A stretch of DNA of 64,000 nucleotides, taken from contig JACJYW010000003.1 in the NCBI GenBank assembly GCA_020635955.1, positions 248,001 through 312,000 of the forward strand, given 5' to 3'. Shown here one piece after another: positions 1 through 8,431 of this stretch. Positions within the stretch are counted from its first letter, which is position 1. Every line of letters begins with the position of its first letter. A program made the translations under genes and the position numbers. Origin of the DNA: Crocinitomicaceae bacterium (GTDB taxonomy: Bacteria; Bacteroidota; Bacteroidia; Flavobacteriales_D; Crocinitomicaceae). The notes below the pieces were generated by a model that saw nothing but the letters and a program-made list of their open reading frames with translations, had not been told where the DNA came from and did not search any database.

Positions 1-1
1 A

Positions 2-661
2 GAGCACAATGCCAAGCTTGTATTCTTTGATAACATTTACATGTATGATCCGGCATATTTGAATGGGATGACAGAAGAAACGCCTTTTAAACCGGTAAGC
101 AAGAAAGGGAAAGTGAGAGAACAGATCGTTAAGATGATCCTGGATAAGGTTGAAGAAGGTAAGCTAACAGCATTGATTGCTAGATCAGCTGATTTTTATG
201 GCCCGGGAATCAAGAATACCTCCATGTTAACTGAAACGGTCTTTAACCCGTTGAGCAAGGGCAAAAAAGCCACATGGCCTATTTCACTGGATCATAAACA
301 TTCCTATACCTATACGCCGGATGCTGGTAAAGCCACCGCTATTTTAGGAAATACAGATGATGCTTTTAATCAGACCTGGCATTTACCAACAGCTTCAAAT
401 CCAATGAATGGCAGAGAATGGGTCGCAAAAATCGCACAAGAAATGGGGGCTAAAAACAAAGCTTCAACCATCAATAATTTTATGTTCAAGGTGATTGGAT
501 TATTTGTTCCTGTCATGAAAGAAATGCCTGAAATGATGTATCAATATGATAGGGAATACGATTTTAATTCAGATAAATTCATGAATCGCTTTCCGGATTT
601 CAAAGTAACGCCTTATGAAACTGGAGTAAAAGCTATTGTAGCGGCTGATTATAAAAAATAA
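2..661 (+). CDS. NAD-dependent epimerase/dehydratase, extended SDR family (N-terminus cut by window edge)
   Basis: The frame is open to the left edge, so the nucleotide-binding N-terminal part is outside the window and the ATG at 41 is internal. The visible ~219 residues look like the C-terminal two thirds of an extended short-chain dehydrogenase: VFFDNIYMYDP resembles the strand ahead of the active-site Tyr, and ARSADFYGPG resembles the substrate-side R(P/S)xxFYGPG motif of nucleotide-sugar epimerase-like enzymes. The substrate cannot be read from the sequence. It is followed by a 58-nt gap and an unrelated secreted protein. Family assignment is good; the exact reaction is unknown. Confidence 0.8.
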   Translation, partial: EHNAKLVFFDNIYMYDPAYLNGMTEETPFKPVSKKGKVREQIVKMILDKVEEGKLTALIARSADFYGPGIKNTSMLTETVFNPLSKGKKATWPISLDHKHSYTYTPDAGKATAILGNTDDAFNQTWHLPTASNPMNGREWVAKIAQEMGAKNKASTINNFMFKVIGLFVPVMKEMPEMMYQYDREYDFNSDKFMNRFPDFKVTPYETGVKAIVAADYKK

Positions 662-719
662 ATTCTTCCATAGCCCACCACTACCTTAATAGTTCGTCTA
701 TTGTTTAACCCAAGGCAAT

Positions 720-2531
720 ATGACTAACAAAACGATCCTCTTCACCCTTTTGTTCTTTTGCTCCAATTTATTTGCACAACCAGAAGTTGTTTTCAATGAT
801 CTTGGTCAAAAGATCAATTACCAACAAGCGGACGTTTTTATCTCTACTCCACCACTTTTGGAATGGATCGCATCCAAATCTTCTACTCTGGAACTTGATG
901 TAGATACAGAAGGGCATGAAAAGGAATTTGATTTCCAGACAAATGATAATCCTACTTTGCCTGATCCTGTATTACAAACAGATATGGGCACCCGACAATT
1001 CAAAACACTTACTGTAAATTTTGACGGACAGTACGGAACAGCTCCTCCTCCTGACCCAACAGGCGCAGCAGGGCCCAACCATTATGTGCAAGCTGTTAAC
1101 CGCACTTTCTGTGTTTATTCAAAAACAGGTGTACCATATACGCCAGAGATCGATTTCACTACCTTTTTCCCAATGGATTCAGGATACAATAACAGCGGTG
1201 ACCCAATTGTCATGTATGACCGACATGCAGACAGATATTTTCTGTCATTCCTCCAACTATATCCTAATAAATTATTCATAGCCATTTCTCAAACCAATGA
1301 TCCTACAGGATCATATTACATCTATGGGTTTACATTCACAGATTTCCCTGATTTCCCAAAATTCTCAGTGTGGTGGGATGGATATTACTTTACCAGTAAC
1401 ATTCCCGGCCCTAATGATCAGAGTACAGCAGTAGTAGAACGTTCAAAAATGTTAATAGGTGATCCAACGGCTCAACTCATAACTATGTCTGTGCCAGGTT
1501 GGAACTGGATGGCTTTACCTTCAGATGCTGATGGGCCATTACCTCCTGCATATTCTCCATGTTATTTGTTCCATATTTTGGATGATCAGGTTGCCGGTGA
1601 TCAAGATATGATTGTTGTAAGCGATTTTTTTGTCAATTGGAACCAACCCCAATATTCAGTGATCCTTCCTTCAGACAGTATTGCAGTTGCGCCTTTCACC
1701 GTCAATTATTCCCAGGCCTATGAAACAGTATTACAACCCAATAATGAGTTGATAAGTGCATTACCTCATATGCCATGTATTAGAGCACAACATTTACGAT
1801 TCTATGATCATAATTCTGTGATTCTAACACAAACAATAATGGCAGATGCAGGAAACTCTGCAGTTCGCTGGTATGAACTAAGAGATCAAAATGACGGTAA
1901 TTGGGAATTACACCAGCAGGGAACTTTTAATCCAGATAATAGTGACCGTTGGTTTTCATCTGCCGCTATGGATGATCAGGGCAATATATGTTTGGCATAT
2001 TCCTATTGTGATGGTCCAAACGGAGTTTTTCCAGGTATTAGATACACCGGCAGACTCGCTTCTGACCCATTGAATCAAATGACCTTTGAAGAGAAAATAT
2101 GTGTTGAAGGATTGTCTTCACAAGAGAATTTAAATAGATATGGGGACTACAGTCATATGGCGCTTGATCAAAATGGTAAAACCTTTTGGTTTACAGGTGA
2201 ATATATTGGACCAAATGGAGATCAAAGAACCAGGATCTTCTCCACTCAAATAATCGATTGGTATGAACTTGGCATTGATGAAGTTGATGTGGAAATGATA
2301 ATCAATTACCATAATGATATCATCCAAATTCAATTGGAACAGTTAGGCAATGATATGGTTTATGTTGACCTAATCGATATACAAGGAAAAATTATACTAA
2401 CAGAGCAAGCTGTACCGGTACAAAACTCCCTCAATCATCAAATGATCACCCCTAGCTTACCAGCAGGAATCTATTTTATTCGCGTTGGAAATCCTAACTT
2501 TCAGGAAGTGAAACGAATATTAATTGAGTGA
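720..2531 (+). CDS. Secreted protein with T9SS type A sorting tail
   Basis: 603 residues. Residues 1-19 form a Sec signal peptide (MTNKTILFTLLFFCSNLFA, then QPEV). The central part contains the stretch DPTGAAGPNHYVQAVN followed by repeated aromatic and Asp-rich segments, a pattern I associate with large secreted Bacteroidota proteins of unknown role; I recognise no catalytic motif. The last ~80 residues (LIDIQGKII, then LPAGIYFIRV and a KRILIE end) fit the type A Por secretion tail, so the protein is probably exported through the outer membrane by the type IX system and anchored or released. It stands alone, convergent with the next gene. Export route is well supported; function is unknown. 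Confidence 0.8.
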   Translation: MTNKTILFTLLFFCSNLFAQPEVVFNDLGQKINYQQADVFISTPPLLEWIASKSSTLELDVDTEGHEKEFDFQTNDNPTLPDPVLQTDMGTRQFKTLTVNFDGQYGTAPPPDPTGAAGPNHYVQAVNRTFCVYSKTGVPYTPEIDFTTFFPMDSGYNNSGDPIVMYDRHADRYFLSFLQLYPNKLFIAISQTNDPTGSYYIYGFTFTDFPDFPKFSVWWDGYYFTSNIPGPNDQSTAVVERSKMLIGDPTAQLITMSVPGWNWMALPSDADGPLPPAYSPCYLFHILDDQVAGDQDMIVVSDFFVNWNQPQYSVILPSDSIAVAPFTVNYSQAYETVLQPNNELISALPHMPCIRAQHLRFYDHNSVILTQTIMADAGNSAVRWYELRDQNDGNWELHQQGTFNPDNSDRWFSSAAMDDQGNICLAYSYCDGPNGVFPGIRYTGRLASDPLNQMTFEEKICVEGLSSQENLNRYGDYSHMALDQNGKTFWFTGEYIGPNGDQRTRIFSTQIIDWYELGIDEVDVEMIINYHNDIIQIQLEQLGNDMVYVDLIDIQGKIILTEQAVPVQNSLNHQMITPSLPAGIYFIRVGNPNFQEVKRILIE

Positions 2532-2634
2532 TCAAATTCCAAGAAAAAATTTCGAATAGGAATGAGTTGATCATTTCTCTAAAAAATGCTGAAAGAATTT
2601 TATCAAGCAGTTCGGCCAAGCTGGATTCGAGAAT

Positions 2635-2662
2635 AAAAAAAGCCTCCCTGTTCAGGAAGGCT
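2635..2662 (-). terminator. Rho-independent terminator of the SprB-repeat protein gene
   Basis: Read on the minus strand, AGCCTTCCTG and CAGGGAGGCT form a 10-bp stem with one G-U pair, followed directly by a run of T. On the plus strand that G-U pair becomes a C-A mismatch and there is no good T tract, so it mainly serves the minus-strand gene ending at 2685. Confidence 0.85.
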
Positions 2663-2684
2663 CTTTAGATAATTCAATTTCAAT

Positions 2685-5600
2685 TTATTTCTGTCGAAGC
2701 AGGTGAATATTACCTTGTCCTTCAAACTCAGTACCATTCGTTGCTACTGCTTTGTAGGTGTAGAAATAAACACCATCCGGGCATGGACTTCCACTTTTAT
2801 CTGAGCCATCCCATACATCATTAATACTTGTGAATTCAAAGATGGTTTTTCCCCATCTGTTCACAATAACTGCCTCAAATTCATCAATGGCTATGTTCGG
2901 AAAGAAAAATACATCATTAGCCCCATCTCCTGCTCCATCACCTCCAGGTGTAAAGACATTTGGTAAGGTCAGATCTGGTTTATCCCAAACCAATATATTC
3001 TTACAGGCTGTATCTGTACAACCATTTTTATTCAGTGCAACTAAACAAACTTCATAGGTTCCGGAATCTGAATAGATACTATCAAATTCTTCATAAAAAT
3101 CTGTACTTAACTCCCATCCAGCTCCAAGGTCAAAGTTCCAGAAGAAGGTAGTATCTGCATTTGGATTATTCGGATTCGCAAAATACATAGATTGATTTAC
3201 AAAATGTGCATGTACATCTGCTGTTCCCTGCAACAATGGATAGTCTAAGAATTCAGGTGCTGTCACTTCAAAATCTGCAACAGGACTTAATGAATCTAAC
3301 TCAATGAATCCAACCAATGTACAACCATTTGCATCTGTAACTGTCATTTTATACAGGCTTGGATTTCTACCTCCCCAGGTCGTATTATTCGAGCTGTTAA
3401 AATTGTATACATCAAACCATTCATACGTATAGTCAGGTGTACCGCCAGTTGCTGATGCAAACACTACTCCATTGCCATTTTGATAACTATATAATCGGCA
3501 ATATGCAGGCTCAGATCCAAACTCAGCAAAGGCAAGTGCTGAAGGTTGTGTAATTGTAAAATCTACTGTTTCAGAACATCCATTCTCATCATTGATCAAA
3601 ATGGTATACGTTCCTGCTCCTACTCCTCCTAATGAATCTGCCCCAACGCCATTACCTCCTGATGGGACAGGATTCCAGTAATAGGAAATGTCCTGATAAT
3701 CTCCGGTATAATTCAACACATTGGTAACTACTGCCGATCCCGTCAAGTCTCCATTACACAACACATCAGTAATATCCATTTCTAACTGCATTTGACTTGG
3801 CTCATCCAGAAATACAGAATCATTGAAGGTACAAATATCATCAGTGACATTGATGTAGTACCATCCTGTTGACAAGTTGTTAGCAGTATTAGAGTTCCCA
3901 GCATTCACTTGAGATCCTTGTGAATTAGTTAGCACAAAATTTATTGTACCCAATCCACCTGAAACGTTTACCGTAAATGAACCATCAGAGAATCCATAAC
4001 ATGTTGGTTCATTCGTAAAAGCCAACATTGCACAAGAGGTATCCACCAGGATATTCATACATTCAGAACTATCACAACCTGCAACGGTAACTGTATAGCA
4101 AACATTCCACAAACCAGGTCCTGCTGCTGCAGGATCAAAAGATCCACCTGCTGTTACAGATCCCGGAGGACAGGATGTACATGTCCATGTTCCTCCCGAA
4201 GGTGTTGCTTGTAATTGCTGGTTACCATCAGGTGGTGCAAACGGTCCGGCAGGTGTTAAGTTGATATCAATTGGTGCCGGTTCATTTACTACAAAAGTTA
4301 TTTCATCTTCACAACCATTTTGATCGGTAACTAGCAAGGTATAAGTTCCTCCATCTAATCCTGACAGATCTTCTGAAGTTTGACCTCCCGGAGACCATTG
4401 ATAATTATAATTTGGTGTTCCGCCTGTTGTATTTACTGCAATACTACCATTGCCCCAATCGTAACAGGTAACATCAGTTGCAGTACCAGAAAGTACAGGA
4501 GAATTGTAAACAGTAACGTTATCTGAAATGGTATCTGAAAAACATAGATATTCAACAATCAAAGTAACAGTATAGGTTCCAGGATTTGCATAAGTATGCA
4601 ATGGGTTTTGTTGGCTAGAGGTTTGACCATCACCAAAATCCCAATTGTAAACAATAACCTGACCTCCTGAAGTAAAAGGAGTGAATTGAATAGAATCTAG
4701 ATCACATAATCCTTGTTGTGAAGTGTTGATGTTAAGAAATGAGATAGAATCATCCACGGCATTAACACGAGCTCCGGCAGCATAAAAATAAGATTCAGGA
4801 TTTCCCATTCCATAAGCATAGGCCAGGAATCCACAACCCGTAGTAGTTAATGTATGAGAACCGGCTCCGGTCGCAAATCTTTTGTATGAATAAGTATTAT
4901 CGTAAGGAACTAATGTCCAACCTACGATAGGTACTGAATTGAATTGCATTGTAGAGGTATCAGATGACCTGGTAACAACATTTACATAGTTCACCAGGTT
5001 AGATCCTCCTGAAGCGGCATAAAATGTCACGGTATCTAGATACATTTGTTCATTTGAATTCAATACGATCATTGAAGGGTCACCATTTCCTGAACAAACT
5101 CCAGTTGTCATTGTTTGGGTTACGGCTACCGGTTTATTTGATTCTACTACAGCAGTTTCTGATAGAAAATTACCATCATAAACGTCTCCTGCATTCAAGG
5201 TACCACCCGTCGGAACTCCATCTACTGTAAAAGTTGTTCCGTTTTGTGAAGCCACAACACGATATGCATTATCATTCTGTTCTATTGAAAGCATCAATAC
5301 ATACTCCTTACCCCATGATTGTAAAGGATAGCATTGCTCATATAGAGGATCGGCATTTAGGTTTCCACAATTTGATAAATAAGCCCAAACATGTCCATTG
5401 AAAACAGCAAACTTATCTGTTCCGTTATCAGCAGATACGAGAGTACCTGTAAGATCATTTGCGGCTCCTGTTTGCGCTTTCACCTGATACACTTCATTTG
5501 GGTCAAGATGAACAGAAATTGGAGTTCCTGCGGCTACACCTCCATCAGTATTACATGAAGGAATAATGGTCACATCACATGCCTGATCTCCTGCGACAAC

Positions 5601-6062
5601 TATAAAACATGATTGATACCACACACCACTTTTAAGCATAGTTGGATAAGTGGTGACCATGTAATCTGAAGCCAGCGCAGTTATTGGCAAACAAATAGAT
5701 GCTTCTGAACGAGCGCTATGAAATGTAGAGGCATATACGGTACATGGTACATCAGTAGTAACATGAATGGCACGTTCTAAAACAACTTCAGAAACGTTAA
5801 TATTTGCAGCCGCAGAAGGAAGAGTTACAGTAGTAACCACACCAGGTGCTACCGTGAAATTCTGCGAAAAACCTGTTCCGGTTATTTGTACAGTTCCGTT
5901 GGCATTGGTTCTGCTGGATATGTTGATCTCAAACACCGCATTGGCTTGATCATACATTTGAGTAAATGCAACGTAAAAATCTGTTCCTTCATTGGTTAAT
6001 TGCTGTGCATTGGAATTTAGAACAATACCAATAAATGTCAGGAATACTAATAAATGCTTCAT
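2685..6062 (-). CDS. Large surface protein: IgGFc-binding-like, PKD, SprB repeats, T9SS type B tail
   Basis: 1125 residues with a signal peptide (about 1-19, ending SNA|QQL). The N-terminal ~400 residues resemble the bacterial IgGFc-binding-protein N-terminal domain (start GTDFYVAF, several conserved Cys pairs). A PKD domain follows near residues 455-525 (WDFGDG about 475, HTYANPGTYTVTL). Three SprB-type repeats begin near 530, 685 and 765, each with the T/L-C-Y/N-G..DGS opening and a GTYT(L/I) core. A gliding-associated type B C-terminal domain fills about 1030-1125 (LPNVFTPGGDG, WGKTIFE, PDGVYFY). By family it should be a cell-surface adhesin exported by the type IX system and possibly moved by the gliding machinery; ligand unknown. 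A strong terminator follows the stop. Confidence 0.85.
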   Translation of the reverse strand: MKHLLVFLTFIGIVLNSNAQQLTNEGTDFYVAFTQMYDQANAVFEINISSRTNANGTVQITGTGFSQNFTVAPGVVTTVTLPSAAANINVSEVVLERAIHVTTDVPCTVYASTFHSARSEASICLPITALASDYMVTTYPTMLKSGVWYQSCFIVVAGDQACDVTIIPSCNTDGGVAAGTPISVHLDPNEVYQVKAQTGAANDLTGTLVSADNGTDKFAVFNGHVWAYLSNCGNLNADPLYEQCYPLQSWGKEYVLMLSIEQNDNAYRVVASQNGTTFTVDGVPTGGTLNAGDVYDGNFLSETAVVESNKPVAVTQTMTTGVCSGNGDPSMIVLNSNEQMYLDTVTFYAASGGSNLVNYVNVVTRSSDTSTMQFNSVPIVGWTLVPYDNTYSYKRFATGAGSHTLTTTGCGFLAYAYGMGNPESYFYAAGARVNAVDDSISFLNINTSQQGLCDLDSIQFTPFTSGGQVIVYNWDFGDGQTSSQQNPLHTYANPGTYTVTLIVEYLCFSDTISDNVTVYNSPVLSGTATDVTCYDWGNGSIAVNTTGGTPNYNYQWSPGGQTSEDLSGLDGGTYTLLVTDQNGCEDEITFVVNEPAPIDINLTPAGPFAPPDGNQQLQATPSGGTWTCTSCPPGSVTAGGSFDPAAAGPGLWNVCYTVTVAGCDSSECMNILVDTSCAMLAFTNEPTCYGFSDGSFTVNVSGGLGTINFVLTNSQGSQVNAGNSNTANNLSTGWYYINVTDDICTFNDSVFLDEPSQMQLEMDITDVLCNGDLTGSAVVTNVLNYTGDYQDISYYWNPVPSGGNGVGADSLGGVGAGTYTILINDENGCSETVDFTITQPSALAFAEFGSEPAYCRLYSYQNGNGVVFASATGGTPDYTYEWFDVYNFNSSNNTTWGGRNPSLYKMTVTDANGCTLVGFIELDSLSPVADFEVTAPEFLDYPLLQGTADVHAHFVNQSMYFANPNNPNADTTFFWNFDLGAGWELSTDFYEEFDSIYSDSGTYEVCLVALNKNGCTDTACKNILVWDKPDLTLPNVFTPGGDGAGDGANDVFFFPNIAIDEFEAVIVNRWGKTIFEFTSINDVWDGSDKSGSPCPDGVYFYTYKAVATNGTEFEGQGNIHLLRQK

Positions 6063-6079
6063 GATTCTGAGGTTAGTGC

Positions 6080-6093
6080 CCGTAAGATCGCAA
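6080..6093 (-). promoter_or_regulatory. Promoter-like motif shared with the first phosphatase gene
   Basis: On the minus strand the sequence TTGCGATCTTACGG ends 17 nt before the ATG at 6062. A 13-of-14 match (TTGCTATCTTACGG, 7866-7879) lies exactly 17 nt before the ATG at 7848. It is similar to, but not identical with, the TAnnTTTG -7 element. The inner 7-mer GTAAGAT at 6082-6088 also has an inverted partner ATCTTAC at 6111-6117. Confidence 0.4.
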
Positions 6094-6180
6094 AATTTCT
6101 TTAAGTCAGTATCTTACAGTATAAAAGCAAAACTGTTTTTTGAAGGAAAAAGTTGCATATGTAGAACAAGATTTTTAGAT

Positions 6181-6292
6181 GGTGTAATTAAACTCTGAAA
6201 CCTATGACACAACAGACTCGCTATCTCTTTCTTTCCAGAAAGCGCTCGTTCCTTCGTCCCGAATTGTCGGGCCTCTCATCATCCACCTGCTC
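6181..6292. repeat. Displaced second copy of the 3' end of the phosphatase gene at 6364
   Basis: Positions 6181-6212 repeat 6357-6388 exactly (32 nt, including the stop codon and the codons for VIGFRV), and 6277-6292 repeat 6390-6405 exactly (16 nt, codons for EQVDD). In the intact gene these two blocks are separated by one base; in this copy they are separated by a 64-nt insert (6213-6276) that holds a CCCGA/TCGGG hairpin with an ATTG loop. The copy is untranslated debris downstream of the functional stop at 6364. Together with the next entry it fills the 301-nt gap between genes. Confidence 0.9.
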
Positions 6293-6356
6293 CCTTCGAC
6301 TTACACTTCTTAGTCTTTTGACTAATCGGTGTGGCGCTCAGGATAAACTTCTCGCA
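6293..6356. repeat. REP-like palindrome interrupted by a nested palindrome
   Basis: Positions 6293-6302 plus 6335-6356 reproduce the 32-nt element at 10447-10478. The 32 nt between (6303-6334) are an inserted second palindrome: TTAGTC/GACTAA stem, TTTT loop, and an outer ACAC/GTGT stem. The insertion point is inside what would be the GAA loop of the host element. Confidence 0.8.
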
Positions 6357-6363
6357 GGTGTAA

Positions 6364-7848
6364 TTAAACTCTGAAACCTATGACACAAACATCATCCACC
6401 TGCTCGAAATCACCTTTCCAATCTTCAAACTTTTTATCCAAAGCTGACATTTGCTCTGATAAGGAATGATCTCTCATATTGAAAAGCATTTCTTTGAATG
6501 GCTTATACTTTAATTTTTTACCCTTCTCTCCTCCAAATTGATCTGCGAATCCATCTGTGAACATATAAACCACATCACCTGCATCTAGTTTTCTTTCATG
6601 CATAGTAAATGGCTTTGCATAGGCAAATTGTCCTACCGGTTGTTTATCCGGAGAAATCTCTTCCACTTCACTTTTCTTCATCAAATAAATTGGATTATTT
6701 GCTCCTGTATATTGCAGGGTATTGTCTTTTAAATTCAATCGACAAATAGAAACATCCATTCCGTCTTTAATTCCATCAGGAGAGGACTTGAATTTTTGCA
6801 CCACCTCATTTCGAACAGCATCTAAAATTTCAGATGTTGTTGTTAGTCCTTTTTCATGAACCGCATGTGATAAAGCATTAGAACAGATCACAGATACCAT
6901 TGCCCCCGGAACGCCATGCCCTGTACAATCTGCTGCCGCAACATATACATAGTCCTCCATTTTTTCAAGGAAAAAGAAATCTCCAGCAACAATATCCTTT
7001 GGTTTGTATAACACAAAGCTATCATTGAAATAAGACTTAAAATTATCCAATGGAGGAAGTATGGTATTTTGGATCTTTAGCGCGTAATTGATCGAATCTG
7101 TAATATCTCTGTTCTTCTCTGCAATGATCTCAGACTGATGTTCTAATTTCTTCTTTTGAAGCTCATCTTCCTTTAGTACTTTTCTTGTATAAGGAATTAA
7201 AACCAGTGCCAACAGTACAATGGCGCCCAATGCGATCATAGACTGCCTGAAATATTTAGCTCTAACCATTTGAATGAACTCCGTGAATTCAATATCTGCT
7301 TCTAAAAGACTAATTGTTTTACCTTCATTATTCCTAATTGGATAGAAAGCAGATAACCACATTCCATTTTCCGATTCATAAAGAGGAATGGTACCTCCAG
7401 TCTCCATGTTTTCTATTAACTCTTGTGGATAGTTGGTGTAATCATGACGATAATAGGGATTAGGATCAGAGGTTACTCCAAATTCAAACACCTTTTTTTC
7501 ATCTGAATAAACAAGGGTATACATTGGAGACTTTAACTCATTTGCTTCAACCGCCTTCAACAGAATTTCATGAATCGTATGATAGGTCATGTTCTCGTCA
7601 TTGACCTTGATATCATCTTTCTGATCAAAATCAGTCATCATCTTTTCGTGCTCACTCCCATCAATGGCAATGGCTACAGAAGAAACGATTCCTTTTAGTT
7701 TATCATGTTGCTTTTCTTCATGCAACTGTAACTGAGTATAGTATCCGAAAATGAGAAAAAAGGCCGTAACAAGGATAATGCTCAAATAGAAAATGAACAT
7801 GATCCTGGTAGACAGGTTACTGAATATTCTAACAACTAAATTACTCAA
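6364..7848 (-). CDS. SpoIIE-type serine phosphatase with extracytoplasmic sensor (phosphatase 1)
   Basis: 494 residues. A transmembrane helix lies near 15-37, then a periplasmic region of about 160 residues, then a second helix near 200-220 (ALGAIVLLALVLIPY), a short coiled coil and the HRLQ-like segment ITDSINYALKIQNTILPP. The PP2C/SpoIIE catalytic domain fills about 260-494, with acidic metal ligands in VAGDFFF, ADCTGHGVPGAM, DGMDVSICR, FTDGFADQFGG and DDVCVIG. By family it dephosphorylates a Ser/Thr phosphoprotein, typically an anti-sigma antagonist; the target is not in this window. It is one of three neighbours with near-identical catalytic blocks. The stop region has been duplicated downstream without damaging the frame. 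Confidence 0.85.
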   Translation of the reverse strand: MSNLVVRIFSNLSTRIMFIFYLSIILVTAFFLIFGYYTQLQLHEEKQHDKLKGIVSSVAIAIDGSEHEKMMTDFDQKDDIKVNDENMTYHTIHEILLKAVEANELKSPMYTLVYSDEKKVFEFGVTSDPNPYYRHDYTNYPQELIENMETGGTIPLYESENGMWLSAFYPIRNNEGKTISLLEADIEFTEFIQMVRAKYFRQSMIALGAIVLLALVLIPYTRKVLKEDELQKKKLEHQSEIIAEKNRDITDSINYALKIQNTILPPLDNFKSYFNDSFVLYKPKDIVAGDFFFLEKMEDYVYVAAADCTGHGVPGAMVSVICSNALSHAVHEKGLTTTSEILDAVRNEVVQKFKSSPDGIKDGMDVSICRLNLKDNTLQYTGANNPIYLMKKSEVEEISPDKQPVGQFAYAKPFTMHERKLDAGDVVYMFTDGFADQFGGEKGKKLKYKPFKEMLFNMRDHSLSEQMSALDKKFEDWKGDFEQVDDVCVIGFRV

Positions 7849-7865
7849 GGTCAGTGATAAACTGG

Positions 7866-7879
7866 CCGTAAGATAGCAA
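7866..7879 (-). promoter_or_regulatory. Promoter-like motif upstream of phosphatase 1
   Basis: Minus-strand TTGCTATCTTACGG, 17 nt before the ATG at 7848, matches 13 of 14 positions with the motif at the same distance from the start of the surface protein gene (6080-6093). The shared spacing suggests a common promoter class; no transcription evidence is available here. Confidence 0.4.
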
Positions 7880-7920
7880 TAATAATAATCGAATTATCGC
7901 CTGTCTAATAATTTAAATGA

Positions 7921-8322
7921 CTATTTGTAAATGTGAATAGTGGATTCTTTTTCTTCTTTGTCCTTTAACATTTTGTGATACTCTTCAACGGAATAAAATT
8001 GATTATTCACTTCGGCTACTTCATGAGCATCTTCAAATCCGGCACTGATGTAAAAAGGTACCTGGGTAATAGCCGCAGCTTCGGTAGCATATTCTTTTGA
8101 ATAGTAATAAGCCCATCCATCTTTCTTTACCACCATTACCTTACCTAGTTTGCGCATAGCCTCCACCTTATTGTAAGGCACATGGTTTTCGTATGCGCAG
8201 ATCTGAATTCTGAACTTAACATCTAATTCTTCTTCTGCAAATACATTTTGTTTTTTAGGAAAAATAAAGGCAGATAACAAGAATACACCTGCCAATAATG
8301 GAATAACGATTAATCTTTTCAT
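7921..8322 (-). CDS. Small exported protein with SPOR-like domain
   Basis: 133 residues, with an N-terminal hydrophobic segment (about 5-22, LLAGVFLLSAFIFP) that is a signal anchor or signal peptide. Residues about 36-100 (KFRIQICAYENHVPYNKVEAMRKLG cut here as FRIQICAYEN and VPYNKVEAMRKLG, then GWAYYYSKEYATEAAA and AGFEDAHEV) follow the layout of SPOR domains as seen in Bacteroidota, where the opening reads YRVQIGAF and a Y-x-V-G-x-[FY] strand follows; SPOR domains bind denuded peptidoglycan. It sits between two phosphatase genes on the same strand (72 nt before phosphatase 1, 109 nt after phosphatase 2), so it may belong to the same sensory system. The domain call is by eye and moderate. Confidence 0.5.
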   Translation of the reverse strand: MKRLIVIPLLAGVFLLSAFIFPKKQNVFAEEELDVKFRIQICAYENHVPYNKVEAMRKLGKVMVVKKDGWAYYYSKEYATEAAAITQVPFYISAGFEDAHEVAEVNNQFYSVEEYHKMLKDKEEKESTIHIYK

Positions 8323-8431
8323 ATGAGGTTCTTTGAGACTGGGAATTTGCGATTAATTTTTTACAAATGCGTATTAACCGAAATCATTTTGAGGGGGAAA
8401 CACTCAATTGCTAAATCGTTAAAAATGAGGA

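Noticed and set aside
6181..6212. Copy of the phosphatase 1 end taken as sign of a frameshifted or broken fourth phosphatase gene
   Set aside because: Only the last ~16 codons are present, split by an insert; there is no remnant of the rest of a catalytic domain.
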